From contig NZ_CP011770.1 of NCBI RefSeq assembly GCF_001028705.1, forward strand, positions 1 through 64,000: a stretch of DNA of 64,000 bases, read 5' to 3'. Both the position numbers and the translations under genes were made by a program. Below, in pieces: positions 44,609 through 54,478 of this stretch; the first letter of the stretch is position 1, and each line of letters opens with the position of its first letter. The notes below the pieces were generated by a model. That model was given only the letters and a program-made list of their open reading frames with translations. It was not told the DNA's origin and made no database searches. Source of the stretch: Croceicoccus naphthovorans (lineage in GTDB: Bacteria; Pseudomonadota; Alphaproteobacteria; Sphingomonadales; Sphingomonadaceae).

Positions 44609-45856
44609 ATGCGCTCAAACTATCTCTTCACCTCCGAATCGGTGTCGGAGGGGCATCCAGACAAGGTCTCGGACCAGATTTCGGACGCCATCGTCGACCT
44701 GATGCTGTCGAAAGATGCCGAAGCGCGCGTCGCCTGCGAAACGATGACGACAACGCAGCTTGTCGTCCTGTCGGGCGAAATCCGGTGCAAGCCGATGTAC
44801 GACGAAAGCCGCGAGGACTGGGCCGAAAACGGATACTGGGCCCCCGGCGCGAAGGAAGAGATCGAGGACACGGTCCGCAACGTCGTGCGCGAAATCGGGT
44901 ATGAGCAGGACGGCTTCCACTGGGAACGCCTGCGGTTCGAGAATTTCCTCCACGGCCAGTCGGCCCACATCGCGCAGGGCGTCGATTCGGACGAAGCCAG
45001 CGCCAAGGATGAAGGCGCGGGCGATCAGGGCATCATGTTCGGTTTTGCCTGCGACGAAACGCCCGACCTGATGCCCGCAACGCTGGATTACAGCCACAAG
45101 ATCCTGCACCGTCTGTCGGACGACCGCCATTCGGGCAAGGCACCGTTCCTTGAACCCGACGCCAAAAGCCAGGTCACGCTGCGCTTCCGCGACGGCCAAC
45201 CCGAAGCGTGCACCGCCATCGTCGTTTCCACACAGCACAAGCCGGGATACGACACGGGTGAGCGCGATGCCGAGCTGAAGAGCTATGTCAAAGGCGTGAT
45301 CGCCGACATCTTGCCGCACAACCTGCTGTCGGATGAGACCGAGTATCACATCAACCCGACCGGCAGCTTCGAGATCGGCGGCCCGGACGGGGATGCGGGC
45401 CTGACCGGGCGCAAGATCATCGTCGACACCTATGGCGGTGCGGCCCCGCACGGCGGCGGCGCGTTCAGCGGCAAGGACCCGACGAAGGTGGACCGTTCGG
45501 CCGCCTATATTGCGCGCTATTTGGCGAAGAACATCGTCGCGGGCGGCTTTGCCAAGCGCTGCACGATACAGCTCTCCTACGCCATCGGCGTGTCGCACCC
45601 TCTCTCGCTCTATGTCGATACCCACGGCACCTGTGCCGATGGCGTGACCGACGAGGGGCTGGAGAACGCGATCCGGTCCATCGACAGCCTTGGTGGGTTG
45701 ACCCCGCGCGGCATTCGCACCCGGCTCAACCTGAACCGCCCGATCTATCGCCCCAGCGCTGCCTACGGCCATTTCGGGCGTCCGGCGAACGACGGCTACT
45801 TCCCGTGGGAAGCGACCGATCTGGTGGACGAATTGAAGGCCGCGCTCGCCAAGTAA
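44609..45856 (+). CDS. metK: S-adenosylmethionine synthase
   Basis: 415 residues: [53 protein letters not shown] ([20 protein letters not shown], then [16 protein letters not shown]). ATP/Met/metal-binding His, Asp and Lys are all in place. Makes SAM from Met and ATP. The protein has the somewhat longer alphaproteobacterial insert around residues 90-110. Followed by a terminator. Confidence 0.97.
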   Translation: MRSNYLFTSESVSEGHPDKVSDQISDAIVDLMLSKDAEARVACETMTTTQLVVLSGEIRCKPMYDESREDWAENGYWAPGAKEEIEDTVRNVVREIGYEQDGFHWERLRFENFLHGQSAHIAQGVDSDEASAKDEGAGDQGIMFGFACDETPDLMPATLDYSHKILHRLSDDRHSGKAPFLEPDAKSQVTLRFRDGQPEACTAIVVSTQHKPGYDTGERDAELKSYVKGVIADILPHNLLSDETEYHINPTGSFEIGGPDGDAGLTGRKIIVDTYGGAAPHGGGAFSGKDPTKVDRSAAYIARYLAKNIVAGGFAKRCTIQLSYAIGVSHPLSLYVDTHGTCADGVTDEGLENAIRSIDSLGGLTPRGIRTRLNLNRPIYRPSAAYGHFGRPANDGYFPWEATDLVDELKAALAK

Positions 45857-45860
45857 GGCG

Positions 45861-45884
45861 CCCGTCAGCTCGGGTTTTTATTTT
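45861..45884 (+). terminator. metK: Rho-independent terminator after metK
   Basis: CCCG (45861-45864), loop TCAGCT, CGGG (45871-45874), then TTTTTATTTT, 5 bases past the metK stop. Short stem, good T-tract. Confidence 0.6.
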
Positions 45885-45944
45885 CCTACAGGTCGGCGGC
45901 GCGATCATGGGGGCGGTTTCCCTTCGAACGGAGACCCGCCCGCC

Positions 45945-46622
45945 ATGCCCGCCCTGCCCTACGATCCCGCGCGCCCCACGATTACCCCGCGCATCGCCGC
46001 CGAACTGATCCATCACGAGGGCATCGTGCCCGAAGCCTATCGCGATTCGGTGGGCGTCTGGACGTGGAGCGTTGGCATCACCGATGCCTCCGGCCACCGC
46101 GTGAGCCGCTATCGCGACCAGCCGCAGCCGTTGTCGCGCTGCCTCGAAATCTATCTCTGGGCCTTGCAGAACCGATACCTGCCCGCCGTGTTGGAGGCGT
46201 TCGGAACGGTTCAGCCCGAGGAGCATGAGCTGGCCGCCGCGCTGTCGTTTCACTGGAACACCGGCGCAATCCGCCGGGCCGACTGGATGCGCCTGCTTCG
46301 TGAGGGCGACCGTGATTGCGCCAAGCGCGCGATGCTCAACTGGTGCCGCCCGGCCAGCCTTGCCCTGCGCCGCAAGCGGGAACAGGCGCTGTTTTTCGAC
46401 GGGCGCTGGGCAAACGACGGGACGGCGCTGATCTATTCAGTCGCCAAACCATCCTATCGCCCCAAGAAGGGCCGCCGCGTGCCGATCATAGACACACTGA
46501 CCCTGCTGCTGGGCGGGGGTCCGGCGCGAGAGCCTTTGGCCGAAGCGGGAGCGTTGCAGCCTGTTCGGCCGCAAACCACCCGCCAACGCGACAACTGGTT
46601 TACCCGCCTCTTCGCCTGCTGA
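45945..46622 (+). CDS. GH24 (phage-type) lysozyme
   Basis: 225 residues. The T4-type catalytic layout is visible: Glu in LIHHEGIVPEAYRDSVGVWT with Asp in YRDS, and Thr in WSVGITDASGH. The helical lobe (AALSFHWNTGAIRRADWMRL) and the tail ALFFDGRW follow, then an extra 60-residue C-terminus. No signal peptide, so it needs a holin or other route. An isolated endolysin-like gene may serve cell-wall turnover or be a phage relic; no phage genes surround it. Confidence 0.82.
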   Translation: MPALPYDPARPTITPRIAAELIHHEGIVPEAYRDSVGVWTWSVGITDASGHRVSRYRDQPQPLSRCLEIYLWALQNRYLPAVLEAFGTVQPEEHELAAALSFHWNTGAIRRADWMRLLREGDRDCAKRAMLNWCRPASLALRRKREQALFFDGRWANDGTALIYSVAKPSYRPKKGRRVPIIDTLTLLLGGGPAREPLAEAGALQPVRPQTTRQRDNWFTRLFAC

Positions 46623-46655
46623 CGAATGGCGGCGGGGGCGGTAACAGCGGAAACC

Positions 46656-48398
46656 ATGATTCGCCGCTTTCCCACCCTCACCGCCCTGACCTTCCTTTCC
46701 GCCTGCGCAACCGTGCCGCAGGCCTCGCCGCCGCCAGCACCCGTCACGGTGCGGATCGCAGGGATCAACGACTTTCACGGCAACCTTATGCCGCTATCCT
46801 CCCCGCGAGAGGTGCAGACGCCCGACGGGCAGGGCGTCAGCGTTCCCGTTGGCGGCGCGGCGTGGCTGGCCGGCGCCATCGCGGGCATCCGCGCACAGAA
46901 CGAATATTCGATGGTGATTTCGGCCGGCGACATGATCGGGGCCAGTCCGCTCGCCTCTGCCGCTTTCCTCGACGAACCGGCAATCGGCGTGATGAACCGC
47001 ATTGGCGTGGACTTCAACGCGGTCGGCAACCACGAATTCGACAAGGGCTGGCACGAGTTGAAGCGCATCGCCGAAGGCGGGTGCGAGAAGCACACCCTTC
47101 GCCAGCCTTGCGCGGTAGAGCCGGACTTTGGCGGCGCGAACTTCCCGTTCCTGTCAGCGAATGTCGTCACCGACAATGGCGAGACGCTGTTCCCCGCCTA
47201 TGGCCTGAAAACGTTCGGAGAGGGCGAGAACGCAGTAACTATCGGCGTCATCGGCCTGCCGCTGCGCGACGTGCCCAATCTCGTCACGCCAAGCGGCGTC
47301 GCGGATCTGACGTTCGGGGACGAGTCCGATGCGATCAACGTCTACGTGCAGGAACTGGCCTCTCAGGGCGCGGACGCCATCGTCGTCGCGATCCATCAGG
47401 GGCTTTACAACGAACCGCAATCCGACACGAACGGCTGCGGCAATGTCGAGGGCGAGTTGCTGCCGATCCTCGGCCGTCTCGACCCGCGGGTCGATCTCGT
47501 CGTCTCGGGTCATACGCACCGCGCCTACGTCTGCGATTACGCCACAATCGACGCGACACGCCCATTCCTGGTCACCAGCGCTGGTTACGGCGCATCGCAG
47601 GTGACCGACATCGCGCTGATCATCGATCCGGCACGGAACGAAGTGACCGCAAAGACCGCGCACAACGTCACGGTGCAAAGCGAGGGCAAGGCCAAGGATG
47701 GCTCCGCCCTGCAGACCAGCGATGCGCTGCCCGAGATCACGCCCGATCCCGCCATCGCGGCCTATGTCGCGCGCTATGTCGATGCCGTGGCCGAGGTGGC
47801 GAAGCGCCCCGCAGGCAAGATTTCAGGGCAGGCTATCATCACCGACGATGACGAGGTCGAGACCGCGCTGGGCGACATGATCGCCGATGCGCAACTGGCC
47901 GCCACGCGCGAAGCCGGGGCGCAGATCGCGCTGATGAACAACGCGGGCGTGCGGGCCAGCCTCGTGCCCGCCGATGACGGTAGCCTCACCTTTGGCGACA
48001 TTTATGCGGTGCAGCCCTTCGGCAATACGCTGATCACACGGACCTTTACCGGCGATCAGGTGCTGGCTTTGCTGGAACAGCAATTCGACGATGCCGCGAA
48101 GAAACAGATCCTTGCCCCCAGCGCAGGCTTCGCCTTCGCCTACGACCGATCGCGGCCAAAGGGCGACCGGATCGTCAGCGCCACGCTGAACGGCGACCCT
48201 ATCAATCCGCTAAAATCCTATCGCCTGACGATGAACAGCTTCCTTGCCGCGGGCGGCGACGGGTTCACCGTTCTGACCGAAGGGACGCAGACGACGACGG
48301 GCGGCAACGACCTTGACGCGTTCGAGGCGTGGCTGAAGGCGGTGCCGCTTCGCCAGCTGCCCGAACCGGACCGCGTGACGAACCTGACACCGCGCTAG
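46656..48398 (+). CDS. 5'-nucleotidase/metallophosphatase lipoprotein
   Basis: ATG 46656 gives MIRRFPTLTALTFLSACATV with lipobox LSAC, preferred over ATG 46626. The N-terminal metallophosphatase domain has GINDFHGNLMP, ISAGDMIGASPL, VGNHEFDKG, AIHQG and SGHTHRAY. The C-terminal 5'-nucleotidase substrate domain has MNNAGVRASL, GDIYAVQPFGNTL and LAAGGDGFTVL. It releases phosphate from nucleotides (UshA type) at the periplasmic face. Confidence 0.92.
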   Translation: MIRRFPTLTALTFLSACATVPQASPPPAPVTVRIAGINDFHGNLMPLSSPREVQTPDGQGVSVPVGGAAWLAGAIAGIRAQNEYSMVISAGDMIGASPLASAAFLDEPAIGVMNRIGVDFNAVGNHEFDKGWHELKRIAEGGCEKHTLRQPCAVEPDFGGANFPFLSANVVTDNGETLFPAYGLKTFGEGENAVTIGVIGLPLRDVPNLVTPSGVADLTFGDESDAINVYVQELASQGADAIVVAIHQGLYNEPQSDTNGCGNVEGELLPILGRLDPRVDLVVSGHTHRAYVCDYATIDATRPFLVTSAGYGASQVTDIALIIDPARNEVTAKTAHNVTVQSEGKAKDGSALQTSDALPEITPDPAIAAYVARYVDAVAEVAKRPAGKISGQAIITDDDEVETALGDMIADAQLAATREAGAQIALMNNAGVRASLVPADDGSLTFGDIYAVQPFGNTLITRTFTGDQVLALLEQQFDDAAKKQILAPSAGFAFAYDRSRPKGDRIVSATLNGDPINPLKSYRLTMNSFLAAGGDGFTVLTEGTQTTTGGNDLDAFEAWLKAVPLRQLPEPDRVTNLTPR

Positions 48399-48399
48399 G

Positions 48400-48936
48400 T
48401 CAAAGCGCGGCTTCTATCGCCTTGATCAGGTCGGCATCGTCGGGCGCGGTCGTCGGTGCAAAGCGCGCGATCACCTCGCCATCACGGCCAATCAGGAATT
48501 TTTCGAAATTCCACAGCACTTCCGGGTCGGGATTGGGCGTCATTCCGAAACCGCGCAGCTTTTCGCGAAAACCCTCGGCATCACCCTGTTTTGTCGGCGC
48601 GGCCTCGACCAGCTCGGCATAAAGCGGCTGCTTCTCGGCCCCGACGACGCTCGCCTTGGCGAAAATCGGGAAGGTTACGTTAAAGCTGGTTTCACAGAAC
48701 GTGGCGATTTCGGCATCGGTCCCCGGTTCCTGTGCGCCAAAGTCGTTCGCGGGAAAGCCCAGCACTTCAAAGCCCCGATCCTTGTACTTGTCGTACAGCG
48801 CCTGAAGCCCCGAATATTGCGGGGTCAGCCCGCATTGCGAGGCGACGTTGACGATCAGCAAAACCTTGCCCTTGTGCGCGGCAAAGCTGTCGGCAGAACC
48901 GTCACCGCGTGTCAGTGCGATATCCGAAATGGCCAT
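48400..48936 (-). CDS. Glutathione peroxidase
   Basis: 178 residues: NVASQCGLTPQYSGLQALY with peroxidatic Cys, LGFPANDFGAQEPG with Gln, and WNFEKFLIGRDGEVIARF with Trp/Asn of the catalytic tetrad. A second Cys (TFCETSFNVTFPIF) fits thioredoxin-dependent enzymes. Reduces peroxides in the cytoplasm. Confidence 0.93.
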   Translation of the reverse strand: MAISDIALTRGDGSADSFAAHKGKVLLIVNVASQCGLTPQYSGLQALYDKYKDRGFEVLGFPANDFGAQEPGTDAEIATFCETSFNVTFPIFAKASVVGAEKQPLYAELVEAAPTKQGDAEGFREKLRGFGMTPNPDPEVLWNFEKFLIGRDGEVIARFAPTTAPDDADLIKAIEAAL

Positions 48937-48962
48937 GCATCCTCTCCCGTGGTTGCCTTAAA

Positions 48963-49598
48963 TCAGGAAACGTAGTGCGCGGTCGTCTTGGCCGCAACTT
49001 CGTCTGCCGTCACGCCGGGTGCCAGTTCGATCAGCTTGAAAGGGCTGTCGTGATCGGGGCGCTGGAACACGGCAAGGTCGGTGACGATCATGTCGACGAC
49101 GTTCTTGCCGGTCAGCGGCAGGGTGCACTCGGGGATGAACTTCGGCGCGCCCGCCTTGCTGTTGTGTTCCATCACCACGATGATCTTCTTGACGCCCGCG
49201 ACAAGGTCCATCGCGCCGCCCATGCCCTTGATCATCTTGCCCGGGATCATCCAGTTGGCGATGTCGCCATTCTGGTCGACTTCCATCGCGCCCAGCACGG
49301 TCAGATCGATGTGCCCGCCACGGATCATCGCAAAACTGGCCGCGCTGTCGAAATAGGCGCTCTTGTCCAGTTCGCTGATCGTCTGCTTGCCCGCGTTGAT
49401 CAGGTCGGCGTCTTCTTCGCCAGAAAAGGGGAACGGGCCGATCCCCAGCATGCCGTTTTCCGACTGTAGCGTCACGTCCATCCCATCGGGGATGTGATTC
49501 GCGACCAGCGTCGGGATGCCGATGCCAAGGTTGACGTAGAATCCGTCTTCCAGTTCCTGCGCGGCGCGGGCGGCCATTTCGTCACGAGTCCAGGGCAT
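48963..49598 (-). CDS. scoB: 3-oxoacid CoA-transferase, subunit B
   Basis: ATG 49598 after GAGGAG; 211 residues. [20 protein letters not shown], the active-site Glu in [34 protein letters not shown], and [10 protein letters not shown]. Together with subunit A it moves CoA between succinyl-CoA and acetoacetate or similar. Separated from the A gene by one lipoprotein gene. Confidence 0.93.
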   Translation of the reverse strand: MPWTRDEMAARAAQELEDGFYVNLGIGIPTLVANHIPDGMDVTLQSENGMLGIGPFPFSGEEDADLINAGKQTISELDKSAYFDSAASFAMIRGGHIDLTVLGAMEVDQNGDIANWMIPGKMIKGMGGAMDLVAGVKKIIVVMEHNSKAGAPKFIPECTLPLTGKNVVDMIVTDLAVFQRPDHDSPFKLIELAPGVTADEVAAKTTAHYVS

Positions 49599-49612
49599 GG
49601 TCGATCTCCTCT

Positions 49613-50410
49613 TCAGGGGTTTTCTTCGGGCGTCGCCATCGGGGCGACGGGTTGGGTTGTGGGCACATCGGCCCGCGCAATCAGGGGCGGCGGCAATTCG
49701 AACCAGCCGTTGCCGAACAGCGGATCGAACGGGCTGGGCCCGTCGGAATCGCGCAGATAATCCATCAATTCGTCGAAATCGCCGCGTTGGTCGCCGATCA
49801 TCGCGACGAAGCAATATTCGGACAGGGCGGCATCGCGCCTGTCCGTCTTCGATTCCGCCGGATCGCGGGTCAGCAACAGGACGTCTCGGCCCGCCGGGTC
49901 AAGCCCGCTGGCCGCCAGCGCATTGCGGACCAGCGGTGCCTCCGCCTCGTCCAGCACACTGGTCCACGCGATGGTCAGCCCCTTGCCGCGCGCCACGGCC
50001 AGCGCGGGGGCCAGCCCTTGCGGAGCGGAAAGTGTGGCGACCTGAGGGCGCAAGGCAGCAGCCCCCGGATCGAGATCGACCAGAAGCGCAGGCTGCTGCG
50101 ATTCGCTACAACCGCGCACCAGCGTATCCGCGTCTTCCGCCGCCGGATCGGGCACGACCGACTGGCCCGTGCCCGCCCGGTCTGCGGCAAACATCGCGGC
50201 GGCCACGAACTGCTCGGTATAATTCGGCGCTGCTGGCGGCGTTGCAGCATCTGCCGCCGGGGCCACCGCATCCTTCTGTACTGTCACCTTGCCATCGCGC
50301 ACGGCATCGCCGGTCATCACCGTCGTGGCGAGAACCGGCAAAGCCGCTGCGACGCAGCCGGACAAGGCGGCGACGGCGGGTATCAGCAAGAGCAGGCGGA
50401 TGGCCCGCAT
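49613..50410 (-). CDS. HAD-like acid phosphatase lipoprotein
   Basis: 265 residues with lipobox LSGC ([20 protein letters not shown]). The middle is rich in Ala/Pro. Motifs resemble the class B/C acid phosphatase e(P4) family: [12 protein letters not shown], a first-Asp motif reduced to LLVDLDPGA (usually DxDET), WTSVL-type second motif, [17 protein letters not shown] (Lys), and [15 protein letters not shown] with the last Asp pair. It may be a phosphatase with altered first motif. It lies between the two CoA-transferase genes, 6 and 14 bases from them, and is co-transcribed. Confidence 0.65.
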   Translation of the reverse strand: MRAIRLLLLIPAVAALSGCVAAALPVLATTVMTGDAVRDGKVTVQKDAVAPAADAATPPAAPNYTEQFVAAAMFAADRAGTGQSVVPDPAAEDADTLVRGCSESQQPALLVDLDPGAAALRPQVATLSAPQGLAPALAVARGKGLTIAWTSVLDEAEAPLVRNALAASGLDPAGRDVLLLTRDPAESKTDRRDAALSEYCFVAMIGDQRGDFDELMDYLRDSDGPSPFDPLFGNGWFELPPPLIARADVPTTQPVAPMATPEENP

Positions 50411-50415
50411 CGGGT

Positions 50416-51123
50416 TCAGGCCGCCTCGCGCTCGCGAACGGTGCGAAACTCGATCTTTTTGTCATAGGGCGCGCCAAGGATCATGCGCTGAACATAGACG
50501 CCGGGCAGGTGAATGCAGTCGGCATCGAGCGATCCGGTCGGCACGATCTCTTCCACTTCGACAACGCAAACCTTGCCGCAGGTCGCGGCAGGCAGGTTGA
50601 AGTTGCGAGCGGTCTTGCGGAAGACAAGGTTGCCGCTTTCATCCGCCTTCCACGCCTTTACCAGCGCAAGATCGGCAAAAATGCCCTGTTCCAGAATGTA
50701 ATCCTGACCGTCGAAGTTTTTCACTTCCTTACCCTCGGCCACCTGCGTGCCGACGCCGGTCTTGGTGTAGAAACCGGGAATGCCCGCGCCACCGGCGCGC
50801 ATGCGCTCGGCCAGCGTGCCCTGCGGACAGAATTCGACTTCAAGCTCTCCGGCAAGGAACTGACGTTCAAATTCCTTGTTCTCGCCGACGTAGCTGCTGA
50901 TCATCTTCTTGATCTGCTTGGTCCGCAGCAGCTTGCCCAGCCCTTCGTTATCGATGCCCGCGTTGTTGGACGCGACCGTCAGGCCCTTGGCCCCACTCTC
51001 CACCACTGCATCGATCAGGCGTTCGGGGATGCCGCAAAGGCCGAATCCGCCGCTGGCGATCAGCATGTCGTCCTTGATGATATCTTCCAGGGCGGTCTTG
51101 GCGTCGGGGTAGAGCTTTTTCAT
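50416..51123 (-). CDS. scoA: 3-oxoacid CoA-transferase, subunit A
   Basis: 235 residues: [20 protein letters not shown] with the GGFG CoA signature, [56 protein letters not shown]. Partner of the B subunit two genes downstream. First gene of the unit. Confidence 0.93.
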   Translation of the reverse strand: MKKLYPDAKTALEDIIKDDMLIASGGFGLCGIPERLIDAVVESGAKGLTVASNNAGIDNEGLGKLLRTKQIKKMISSYVGENKEFERQFLAGELEVEFCPQGTLAERMRAGGAGIPGFYTKTGVGTQVAEGKEVKNFDGQDYILEQGIFADLALVKAWKADESGNLVFRKTARNFNLPAATCGKVCVVEVEEIVPTGSLDADCIHLPGVYVQRMILGAPYDKKIEFRTVREREAA

Positions 51124-51200
51124 GTCTTTGCGGACTCCAATGCTGCAATGCGTCGGGAATTGGGCCGCTCTTAGCCGCGACTTTCCGGCCTGTCACCTGC

Positions 51201-53990
51201 ATGTTCGAGCCGACGCAGGCACCTCTTGTCATGCCCTTCGCCCGGCCCCATGCCTATGGGATGGATAGCGATGGCATTACCCCAACGGCGTCCGCCGTTC
51301 GATCCAATGCGGATTGGCAAGGCGCGATAGACCGCGCGCGAGCCTATGCCCCTTATCTGGCGGATTTGCTGGATCGCGAACCGGAGCTGACCGCCATGTT
51401 GGCGCGTGGCGAGGGAGAAGCGGCGCTCGCCCTGACTCGATCGGCTGGCGAGGGCGCACCCGATGTGGCGAGCGCGTTGCGGCGCGAAAAGCGGGCGCTG
51501 GCGCTGGTGCTGGCCATCGGCGATCTGGCGGGGGCGTTCCCGCTGCTGATGGTGACGCGCGAACTGTCCGATTTCGCCAGCCGCGCACTGGACGCCGCCA
51601 TAGGCGAGGCGCTGAGCCACCGGGTGAAGGATGCCGAGAGCCGGGGCATGACCGCGCTGGCGCTGGGCAAGCACGGCGCGGGCGAGTTGAACTATTCGTC
51701 GGACATCGACCCGATCTTGCTGTTCGACCCCGCCACCCTGCCCCGGCGCGAACGCGACGAACCGGGCGAGGCCGCGCAGATCGCCGCCCGCCGCGTCGTC
51801 CAGACGATGAGTGCGAAGACCGCCGAGGGTTACGTCTTCCGCATCGATCTTCGCCTGCGCCCGGCGAGCGAGGTTAGCCCGCTGGCGATCAGTTTCGACG
51901 GTGCTCTGACGCATTACGAAAGCTCGGCACTGGCGTGGGAACGGGCAGCGTTCATCCGCGCCAAGGCAGTAGCCGGTGACGTTGCAGCGGGCGAGAAGTT
52001 CCTCGACGCGATCGAAGCCTTCGTCTGGCGCAAGTCTCTGGATTTCGGCGCGATCTCCGAAGTGGGCCGCTTGGTCCACCGCATCCGCGACGATCACTCC
52101 GGCCCGCAATTGCCCGGCCCGCGCTTTGACGTAAAGAAAGGGCGCGGCGGCATTCGCGAAGTCGAGTTCTTTGCCCAGACGCATCAGTTGATCCACGGGG
52201 GGCGCAATCCATCGCTCCGGGTATCGGGCACACGCGCCGCGCTGGATGCACTGGCTGCCGCCGGGGTCATCGGGGCGGTCGATGCGCACGAAATGGGCGA
52301 GGCCTATGACCGGCTGCGCGTGATCGAGCACCGCTTGCAGATGGTGAACGACCGGCAGACGCACGAACTGCCTTCGGGCGAAGCGCTGGACAATGTTGCG
52401 CGGCTGGATGGGCTGGCCGACGGGGATGCGTTGATCGCGGAGCTGGAAGGTATCTGCGGCAGGGTCAGCGCCCGGTTCGACAAGCTGGTCGAGGCGCACG
52501 GCGGCAAACCGTCCATCCCCGCGCCGATCCCCGAACAGCGGCTGGAAAAGCTGGGCTTCGCCGATCCCGCCGAACTCGCTCAACGCATTGCCGGATGGGA
52601 TTCCGGGCGGGTAAAATGCTTGCGGTCCGATGCGGCACGCAGGGCGTTCGGTGCGATCCGCCCGCAATTGCTGGAGGCGCTCGCCCACGCGCCGGAGCCG
52701 GAACGGGCGATCACGCGGTGGGAGCAGATGCTGGCGCGGCTTCCGTCGGCGATCAACATCTTCCACTTGCTGGAGGCGCGCCCGGCGCTGCTGGATACGC
52801 TGGCGCAGGTGCTGGCCCTTTCGCCCGCCTTGGCCGATGCGCTGGGGCGACGGGGGGACCTGCTCGACACGCTGATCGATCGAACTGCTTTCGACCTGCC
52901 GCCCGACACCGACGCACTGGTCCGCGACTTCGCCGGAGAAGGTCTGGATTACGAAGAAACGCTGGACCGCTTGCGCCGCAAGGTCGGCGACTTGCGCTTT
53001 GCGGCTGGGGTGCAACTGCTAGATAACGCGCACGATCCGCTGGCAATCGCTGCGGGGCTGTCGCGCGTGGCAGAGGCGGCGATCCGCGTCGCCTGCGATG
53101 CGGCCGCAGGCGAATTCGCGCGCAAGCATGGCAGGATCGCTGATGAGGGGCTGGTCGTCCTCGGCCTTGGGCGGTTAGGCGGCGGGGTGCTTACCCACGC
53201 GTCCGATCTCGACCTTGTCTACCTGTTCAGCGGACCTTTCGATGCGGAGAGCGATGGCGAGCGTCCGTTGGGCGCGACGCAGTATTTCAACCGTCTCGCT
53301 CAAAGGGTCAGCGCCGCGCTTTCGGTCCCGACGGCAGAGGGCGCGCTTTACGAAGTCGACACCCGCCTGCGCCCTTCCGGCACGCAGGGCCTCCTTGCCG
53401 TCAACGTCGACAGTTTTGCCAAGTATCAGGCGGAGTCGGCCTGGACGTGGGAGCACATGGCCCTCGCCCGCGCGCGGGTGCTGCGGTCGCCGCATCCGGC
53501 GGCGCGCGACACGGTGGACGGCATTTTCGAACGCACCCTATCCACCCCGCGCGACGCCGCGAAACTGCGTGAGGATGTGCTGAAAATGCGCGGCGACGTG
53601 GCGCGGCACAAACCCGCGAAGAGCCCGCTGGACATCAAGCTGGCACGCGGCGGGCTGGTCGATATCGAATTCCTCGTCCATTTCCTGCAACTGCGCGACG
53701 GCGATTGTCTCGCCCCCGATCTGAGCGTTGCGATCCGATGCCTTGCCGATCGCGGCAAAGTGCCGCCGTCCCTGCTCCAGGCCTACGAACTGATGACCCG
53801 CCTGCTGGTTCTGCTGCGGCTGGTCGCCCCCGATGCGGAGGAGCCAACGCCCGCTGCGCGCGATGTATTGGCGCGTGGCTGCCGCCAGCCGGACTGGGAC
53901 GCGCTGATCACGGCCCTCGACAAGGCGCGCGGCGAAGTGGCAGGGGCTTGGAGCCAAACATTCGACGAAACGCTGGAGCTAACCCCATGA
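51201..53990 (+). CDS. glnE: Bifunctional glutamine synthetase adenylyltransferase/deadenylase
   Basis: 929 residues (start uncertain; in-frame ATGs at 51231 and 51261). N-terminal deadenylase nucleotidyltransferase site ALGKHGAGELNYSSDIDPIL, then FRIDLRLRPASEVSPLAI, FDVKKGRGGIREVEFFAQ. C-terminal adenylylase site LGLGRLGGGVLTHASDLDLV, YEVDTRLRPSGTQGLLAV and KLARGGLVDIEFLVHFLQL. It adjusts GlnA activity to nitrogen via PII. The stop overlaps the bcp ATG. Confidence 0.93.
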   Translation: MFEPTQAPLVMPFARPHAYGMDSDGITPTASAVRSNADWQGAIDRARAYAPYLADLLDREPELTAMLARGEGEAALALTRSAGEGAPDVASALRREKRALALVLAIGDLAGAFPLLMVTRELSDFASRALDAAIGEALSHRVKDAESRGMTALALGKHGAGELNYSSDIDPILLFDPATLPRRERDEPGEAAQIAARRVVQTMSAKTAEGYVFRIDLRLRPASEVSPLAISFDGALTHYESSALAWERAAFIRAKAVAGDVAAGEKFLDAIEAFVWRKSLDFGAISEVGRLVHRIRDDHSGPQLPGPRFDVKKGRGGIREVEFFAQTHQLIHGGRNPSLRVSGTRAALDALAAAGVIGAVDAHEMGEAYDRLRVIEHRLQMVNDRQTHELPSGEALDNVARLDGLADGDALIAELEGICGRVSARFDKLVEAHGGKPSIPAPIPEQRLEKLGFADPAELAQRIAGWDSGRVKCLRSDAARRAFGAIRPQLLEALAHAPEPERAITRWEQMLARLPSAINIFHLLEARPALLDTLAQVLALSPALADALGRRGDLLDTLIDRTAFDLPPDTDALVRDFAGEGLDYEETLDRLRRKVGDLRFAAGVQLLDNAHDPLAIAAGLSRVAEAAIRVACDAAAGEFARKHGRIADEGLVVLGLGRLGGGVLTHASDLDLVYLFSGPFDAESDGERPLGATQYFNRLAQRVSAALSVPTAEGALYEVDTRLRPSGTQGLLAVNVDSFAKYQAESAWTWEHMALARARVLRSPHPAARDTVDGIFERTLSTPRDAAKLREDVLKMRGDVARHKPAKSPLDIKLARGGLVDIEFLVHFLQLRDGDCLAPDLSVAIRCLADRGKVPPSLLQAYELMTRLLVLLRLVAPDAEEPTPAARDVLARGCRQPDWDALITALDKARGEVAGAWSQTFDETLELTP

Positions 53991-54466
53991 GCGCAGACAA
54001 TCGCCCCGACGTCGGCGACGCCTTCCCCGATATTGCGATGACCCGATCGGATGGCGAGAACGTGTCCATCGCCGACTTCAAGGGCCAAAAGGCCGTCGTG
54101 TTTTTCTACCCCAAAGCCAGCACGCCGGGCTGCACGACCGAGGCGAAGGACTTTTCCGCCCTGCTGCCCGAATTTGCAAAGGCAGGCGTGGCAGTGCTGG
54201 GGGCAAGCAAGGATTCGCTGAAGCGGCAGCAGAACTTCATCGACAAGCAGGAACTGACCGTCCCCATCGCGTCGGACGCAGAGGAAGACGGCCTGACCGA
54301 CGCGCTGGGCGTCTGGACCGAGAAGAAGAACTATGGTCGCACCTATATGGGGATCGAGCGGTCGACCTTTCTGATCGACGCCGATGGCAAGATCGCGCAA
54401 GTCTGGCGCAAGGTCCGGGTAAAGGACCATGCGGCGAAAGTGCTGGAAGCCGCAAAGGCCCTCTGA
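53987..54466 (+). CDS. bcp: Peroxiredoxin (Bcp/PrxQ type)
   Basis: ATG 53987 overlaps the glnE stop (ATGA). 159 residues with peroxidatic Cys in VFFYPKASTPGCTTEAKDFS; the resolving Cys five residues later is replaced (CTTEAK), so it is a 1-Cys-type variant. DFKGQKAVVFFYPKA and ERSTFLIDADGKIAQVWRKV are typical. Thioredoxin or a thiol partner reduces it. Confidence 0.92.
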   Translation: MSADNRPDVGDAFPDIAMTRSDGENVSIADFKGQKAVVFFYPKASTPGCTTEAKDFSALLPEFAKAGVAVLGASKDSLKRQQNFIDKQELTVPIASDAEEDGLTDALGVWTEKKNYGRTYMGIERSTFLIDADGKIAQVWRKVRVKDHAAKVLEAAKAL

Positions 54467-54478
54467 ACGCCCGCATCG

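Noticed and set aside
51171..53015. A 614-residue antisense frame within glnE, and a similar plus frame 57735-59282 within the hybrid kinase
   Set aside because: Shadow frames of long GC-rich genes with no start signals or domains.
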